Shown here: piece by piece, positions 60,649 through 64,000 of the stretch
How the letters are laid out: each line of letters begins with the position of its first letter
Numbering within the stretch: the first letter of the stretch is position 1
Source: Paenalcaligenes sp050487225
GTDB lineage: Bacteria; Pseudomonadota; Gammaproteobacteria; Burkholderiales; Burkholderiaceae_B
Length of the DNA stretch: 64,000 nt
Assembly: GCF_050487225.1 (NCBI RefSeq)
Contig: NZ_JBKQGY010000001.1
Span: 372,001-436,000, forward strand
Direction of reading: 5' to 3'
Program-made: the position numbers and the translations under genes
The notes under the pieces: model-generated
The model's database searches: none
The model's input: the letters and a program-made list of their open reading frames with translations, nothing else
Told to the model about the DNA's origin: nothing

Positions 60649-61407
60649 ATGAAAATACTAATTTCCAACGATGATGGGTATAACGCAGAAGGCATTGAGG
60701 CTTTATATGCGGCCCTGAAAAACTTGGGAGAACTGGTGGTGGTGGCACCAGAAACCAACTGCAGTGCATCGTCTAACGCGCTGACGCTAAATAGGCCACT
60801 GTTTGTGCGCCAAGCCTCCAACGGCTTTCACTATGTCAATGGTACTCCGTCAGATAGCGTGCATGTCGCGCTAACGGGCTTATTGGATTTCAAACCCGAC
60901 TTAATCGTGTCTGGTATTAATAACGGTGCCAATATGGGTGACGATACCTTGTATTCAGGTACGGTAGCTGCCGCGATGGAAGGGCACTTGTTTGGTATCC
61001 CGTCTATCGCTTTTTCACTGATTGAAAAAGGCTGGCAACATCTGGATAGCGCTGCGCGCGTTGCTCGCGATATCGTAGAAAAAGTTGCGAAACAACCCTT
61101 GGCTGCAGGCACGTTATTGAACGTGAATATTCCTAATGTGCCTTACGAGGCCCTAAAAGGTACACGTGTGACGCGTTTGGGTAAGCGCCATCCTTCAGAG
61201 CCAGTAATCAAAAGCGCCACACCATATGGTGAGCCGGTGTATTGGATTGGGCCAGTAGGTAAAATCCGTGACTCCGCTAGCGATACTGACTTTGGTGCGG
61301 TAGCCGATCTGGCTGTGTCATTGACACCATTACGTTTCGATCTGACCAGTTATGACAGCATCGAAGCCATGAAACGTTGGGTGAGCGATGAGCAAGAATC
61401 CCAATAA
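60649..61407 (+). CDS. surE: 5'/3'-nucleotidase SurE
   Basis: A metal-dependent survival-linked phosphatase of 252 aa. It opens MKILISNDDGYNAEGIEAL with the paired Asp (residues 8-9) that bind the metal, then APETNCSASSNALTLNRPL near 38-56 and VSGINNGANMGDDTLYSGTVAAAMEG near 88-113. It lies upstream of pcm with a 20-bp overlap, the conserved stationary-phase gene order surE-pcm-nlpD. Confidence 0.95.
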   Translation: MKILISNDDGYNAEGIEALYAALKNLGELVVVAPETNCSASSNALTLNRPLFVRQASNGFHYVNGTPSDSVHVALTGLLDFKPDLIVSGINNGANMGDDTLYSGTVAAAMEGHLFGIPSIAFSLIEKGWQHLDSAARVARDIVEKVAKQPLAAGTLLNVNIPNVPYEALKGTRVTRLGKRHPSEPVIKSATPYGEPVYWIGPVGKIRDSASDTDFGAVADLAVSLTPLRFDLTSYDSIEAMKRWVSDEQESQ

Positions 61408-62212
61408 CAACCGATTTTCGTGGGCAGACGGCACCACCAATAGGTTTGGGCGCTCCAGACTAGGTAAAGGCTTAACCACTTCAAACAGTAATGCAAAGGT
61501 CATCCAACCGGGCCAATTACGTGCGCCACTCAGCACGCCAATAGAAACAGTGGCAAGGAATGTAAATCTGGGTTTGAACTCAGAGCGTTCGCGTGGCATG
61601 ATGATCGAACGTTTGCGCAGACAGGGCATAAAAGACGAGCGCGTGCTGCAAGCCATGATGGCTGTACCACGGCATTTATTCGTAGATGAGGGCTTGGCAA
61701 GTCGAGCCTACGAAGAAGACGCTCTACCTATAGGCTACGCGCAAACTATCTCGCAACCTTGGGTGGTAGCACGTATGATTGCTACCTTATGTGAGGTGCG
61801 TGTTCCTACCAAAGTTCTGGAAGTGGGCGCTGGCTGCGGCTATCAGACGGCTGTGCTCGCCCAATTGGCCAATGAAGTGTATGCCATAGAACGAATACAG
61901 GGACTATACGATCTAGCTCGTATTAAAATGCGTGATTTAGGCTTAACAAGCCGCGTAAGATTAAACTTTGCGGACGGTATGCTGGGTGTGCCCCATGCCG
62001 CGCCGTTTGATGGAATTATTGTGGCAGCAGCCGGGCTGAAAATCCCGCAGGCGTTACTGGAACAGTTGGCTGTGGGAGGGCGTTTAATTGCCCCAGAAGG
62101 CTCTGCCTCACAACGATTGGTATTGATTGAGCGTACTAGTATGACAACGTGGCAACGTAAGGAGTTAGAATCCGTGCGTTTTGTGCCGTTACGTGCCGGT
62201 ACTCAGCTTTAA
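61388..62212 (+). CDS. pcm: Protein-L-isoaspartate O-methyltransferase
   Basis: A SAM-dependent repair enzyme that methylates L-isoaspartyl residues in aged proteins. It has MMIERLRRQGIKDERVLQAM near residues 71-90, VPRHLFVDE, the GYAQTISQPWVVARM substrate region and the SAM site VLEVGAGCGYQTAVLAQL near 145-162. At 274 aa it has about 65 extra N-terminal residues (SKNPNNNRFSWADG...) compared with E. coli Pcm. A start at the internal Met71 would give the normal length, but the reading from 61388 is continuous with the surE coupling. Confidence 0.93.
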   Translation: MSKNPNNNRFSWADGTTNRFGRSRLGKGLTTSNSNAKVIQPGQLRAPLSTPIETVARNVNLGLNSERSRGMMIERLRRQGIKDERVLQAMMAVPRHLFVDEGLASRAYEEDALPIGYAQTISQPWVVARMIATLCEVRVPTKVLEVGAGCGYQTAVLAQLANEVYAIERIQGLYDLARIKMRDLGLTSRVRLNFADGMLGVPHAAPFDGIIVAAAGLKIPQALLEQLAVGGRLIAPEGSASQRLVLIERTSMTTWQRKELESVRFVPLRAGTQL

Positions 62213-62230
62213 AAAACTCAGGAGAGGGAT

Positions 62231-63073
62231 ATGCAGCATTCAGGCGGTAGGTTGATGGCCGTTGCTGAAAATGGCTTGAGCAAGTCGGCAAGCCGTAGTG
62301 TAGTAAGCGTAGTCTTGCTATCAGTAGTGTTAGCAGGTTGTGCTTCCAGAATGGATAAAGCACCTATAGTGGATGGTTCCGCTGGTGGTCCTACTGGTAC
62401 CACGCAAACTGCACAAAATGCTGGTGGTACGTATCAAGTAAGAGCGGGCGATACGCTCTACAAAATTGCACAAGCTCATGGCATGAGCGTGTCAAATTTG
62501 AGCCGTATCAACAACATTACCGATCCTTCACAATTGCGTGTGGGTCAAGTGTTGCAACTGGGTGAGGGCGCTACACAAGTAGCCGTTACTACACCTGTGA
62601 CCCCACCTCCCACCAAAGCGCCTGCGCAGCCTGAACAAGTGCCACCAACTAGTGGGACTACGACTACACCTGCCGCAACGGGTACCGTACAACGTGCAAG
62701 CGATGCAAACCTGATTGCGTGGGCATGGCCTGCAAACGGCCCTGTTATTCAGGCCTTTACTACCGCGACTAAAGGTATAGATCTGTCCGGTGCTATCGGT
62801 GATCCTATCCGTGCTGCTGCAGATGGTAAAGTGATGTACGCCGGTAATGGTGTACGTGGTTTGGGTAATCTGATCTTGTTGGGCCACAGCAATGGCTTCA
62901 TTACAGCCTATGCGCACAACGACAAGTTGTCCGTAAAAACGGGTGACGAAGTGAAAAAAGGCCAAACTATTGCATCGCTGGGTGAAAGCGATACAACCTC
63001 CCCACGCTTGCACTTCGAGATCCGCCGCAGAGGCACACCAGTCAATCCACTGGCATATCTGCCCGCACGCTGA
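62231..63073 (+). CDS. nlpD: Lipoprotein NlpD-like activator with LysM and M23 domains
   Basis: An outer-membrane lipoprotein of 280 aa. The lipobox VVLAGC puts the lipidated Cys near residue 37 after a hydrophobic stretch. A LysM domain follows, TYQVRAGDTLYKIAQAHGMS near 72-91, then a Pro/Thr-rich linker, then an M23 domain at 160-280: AWPANGPVIQAF, GIDLSGAIGDPIRAAADGKVMYAGNGVRG and SPRLHFEIRRRG. The catalytic HxxxD and HxH of active M23 enzymes are changed (GIDLSG, AYAHND), as in NlpD and EnvC, which activate amidases rather than cut. The start has AGGAG before it. Confidence 0.93.
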   Translation: MQHSGGRLMAVAENGLSKSASRSVVSVVLLSVVLAGCASRMDKAPIVDGSAGGPTGTTQTAQNAGGTYQVRAGDTLYKIAQAHGMSVSNLSRINNITDPSQLRVGQVLQLGEGATQVAVTTPVTPPPTKAPAQPEQVPPTSGTTTTPAATGTVQRASDANLIAWAWPANGPVIQAFTTATKGIDLSGAIGDPIRAAADGKVMYAGNGVRGLGNLILLGHSNGFITAYAHNDKLSVKTGDEVKKGQTIASLGESDTTSPRLHFEIRRRGTPVNPLAYLPAR

Positions 63074-63106
63074 TATGATTTTCAGCCGAATGGCATAACG
63101 TGAACG

Positions 63107-63143
63107 AATGCGTTGCTTGTTCATACAGGCAGCGCATTTTTAA
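63107..63143 (+). terminator. Intrinsic terminator after nlpD
   Basis: AATGCGTTGC (63107-63116), a 12-base loop, GCAGCGCATT (63129-63138, one G-U pair), then TTTT and AATTT. It lies 14 bp before the rlmD start. Confidence 0.78.
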
Positions 63144-63156
63144 TTTAGACATCCCC

Positions 63157-64000
63157 ATGACAACAGCATACGAGTTGGAAATAGAGTCTCTCGATATAGA
63201 GGGACGTGGTGTAGGCCACTACGATGGAAAAGTGGTATTTGTAGATGGTGTACTGCCAGGTGAACGCGCGTTAGTGGAAAACGTACGCAGCAAATCATCC
63301 TATGACAAAGCTCGCGTTGTGCAGCTGTTGACACAGTCTCCCCAACGACAGACACCTCCCTGTCCTAGCTTTGGTGTGTGTGGCGGCTGTGCCATGCAAC
63401 ACCTAGAGCCTGCGGCGCAGGTAGCGGTTAAACAGCGTGTGTTGGAAGATGCGCTGAACCACATTGGTGGTGTCAAAGCGGAGAGCTATTTGGCACCTAT
63501 GCATGGCCCGTATTGGCACTATCGTCATCGTGCGCGTTTGTCCGTGCGTAATGTGATGAAAAAAGGCACAGCGTTAGTGGGCTTTCGTGAGAAAGGCAGC
63601 CATTACGTTGTAGATATGGCCGATTGCCACATCTTGCCTCCGCAGGTGTCGGCATTGTTATTGCCACTGCGCGAGCTGATTAGCGGCATGTCTATCCCGC
63701 ACCGTATCCCACAAATCGAAGTGTCGGTAGGTGAAGATTGCTTGTCTTTGGCATTGCGCCATATCGAGCCATTGCAAGACAGCGATATACAGAAGCTGCG
63801 GGACTTTGCTAAACGCTATAACGTGAGTTGGTGGTTGCAGCCTAAAGGGCCAGAAACCATGCACCCATTAGAGCGCGAAGACGAAGATAGCTTGTATTAC
63901 GACCTGCCAGATTACGATCTGCACATGCCGTTTAAGCCTATTGATTTCACGCAGGTGAACCCTAGCATCAACCGTAGTTTGATCCGTTTGGCACTGAACC
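63157..64000 (+). CDS. rlmD: 23S rRNA (uracil1939-C5)-methyltransferase RlmD (5' part, cut by window edge)
   Basis: The first 281 codons of an RNA m5U methyltransferase, open to the window end. After MTTAYELEIESLDIEG comes the TRAM domain (GRGVGHYDGKVVFVDGVLPGERA). The [4Fe-4S] ligands of RlmD follow in CPSFGVCGGCAMQHL (about residues 68-82). The later KPIDFTQVNPSINR near the edge precedes the catalytic domain outside the window. The start ATG at 63157 has no strong Shine-Dalgarno. In many relatives rpoS lies between nlpD and rlmD; here it is absent. Confidence 0.92.
   Translation, partial: MTTAYELEIESLDIEGRGVGHYDGKVVFVDGVLPGERALVENVRSKSSYDKARVVQLLTQSPQRQTPPCPSFGVCGGCAMQHLEPAAQVAVKQRVLEDALNHIGGVKAESYLAPMHGPYWHYRHRARLSVRNVMKKGTALVGFREKGSHYVVDMADCHILPPQVSALLLPLRELISGMSIPHRIPQIEVSVGEDCLSLALRHIEPLQDSDIQKLRDFAKRYNVSWWLQPKGPETMHPLEREDEDSLYYDLPDYDLHMPFKPIDFTQVNPSINRSLIRLALN

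Overview
The window looks like chromosome of a betaproteobacterium of the Burkholderiales, most likely Alcaligenaceae. The basis is family resemblance and gene order (surE-pcm-nlpD-rlmD, plsY beside tsaD, tadA-ldcA, many TRAP and branched-chain ABC transporters in aromatic catabolic operons). I ran no search, so the genus is not fixed. No tRNA, rRNA or CRISPR array was seen.

Layout. 1-8.1 kb: housekeeping and solitary genes (ABC-2 exporter, tadA, ldcA, a YbiT-type ABC-F protein, an IMPACT-family protein, an MHS permease, a secreted protein of unknown function, a macro-domain protein). 8.5-14.8 kb: a five-gene branched-chain-type ABC importer followed by a 2-aminobenzoate/benzoate-CoA-ligase-like enzyme. 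14.8-19.4 kb: a TRAP operon with a ketopantoate-reductase-like gene, then a flavoprotein. 19.6-25.7 kb: an AraC regulator and an operon of a StyA-type (styrene/indole) flavin monooxygenase, its flavin reductase, an SDR, an FAD oxidoreductase and a MetA-pathway-type outer-membrane protein. 26.0-27.6 kb: a RES-domain protein and rlmF. 27.6-33.4 kb: a more AT-rich island with a HEPN protein, a decayed tyrosine recombinase and a tight two-gene DUF3696 ATPase module. 33.5-43.3 kb: a TRAP operon and an operon of Rieske dioxygenase (alpha, beta, reductase), acyl-CoA ligase, thiolase-like protein, DUF35 protein and SDR. 43.7-51.9 kb: a SUKH-like gene, then isatin-hydrolase-like cyclase, nitrilase, FAH hydrolase, gentisate-dioxygenase-type cupin, a 762-aa monooxygenase/Old-Yellow-Enzyme fusion, thioesterase and MarR. 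52.0-56.4 kb: a two-subunit indolepyruvate:ferredoxin-oxidoreductase-type enzyme and a second MarR. 56.7-64.0 kb: trxA, an NCS2 purine permease, tsaD, plsY, surE, pcm, nlpD and rlmD (cut by the window edge).

How the genes may work together (inference). The catabolic genes fit one network converging on isatin and anthraniloyl-CoA. Nitrilase would give indole-3-acetate from its nitrile. The Rieske enzyme, CoA ligase and a thiolase-like/DUF35 aldolase could give isatin plus acetyl-CoA. The StyA-type operon could feed indole in at dioxindole or isatin. The cyclase would open isatin to isatinate, the 2-oxoacid oxidoreductase would make anthraniloyl-CoA, and the distant CoA ligase would feed in free anthranilate. 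The fusion hydroxylase, thioesterase, cupin dioxygenase and FAH hydrolase would hydroxylate, release and cleave the ring. A salicylyl-CoA/gentisate reading of this last part is the main alternative. A candidate shared operator (GTTTAGTNNTAAA-like) lies upstream of most of these operons.

The two leads most worth following are that network, especially the thiolase-like protein lacking the catalytic Cys and His, and the DUF3696 two-gene module beside the dead integrase. Three copies of a structured ~112-bp intergenic repeat lie between 43.6 and 59.9 kb.
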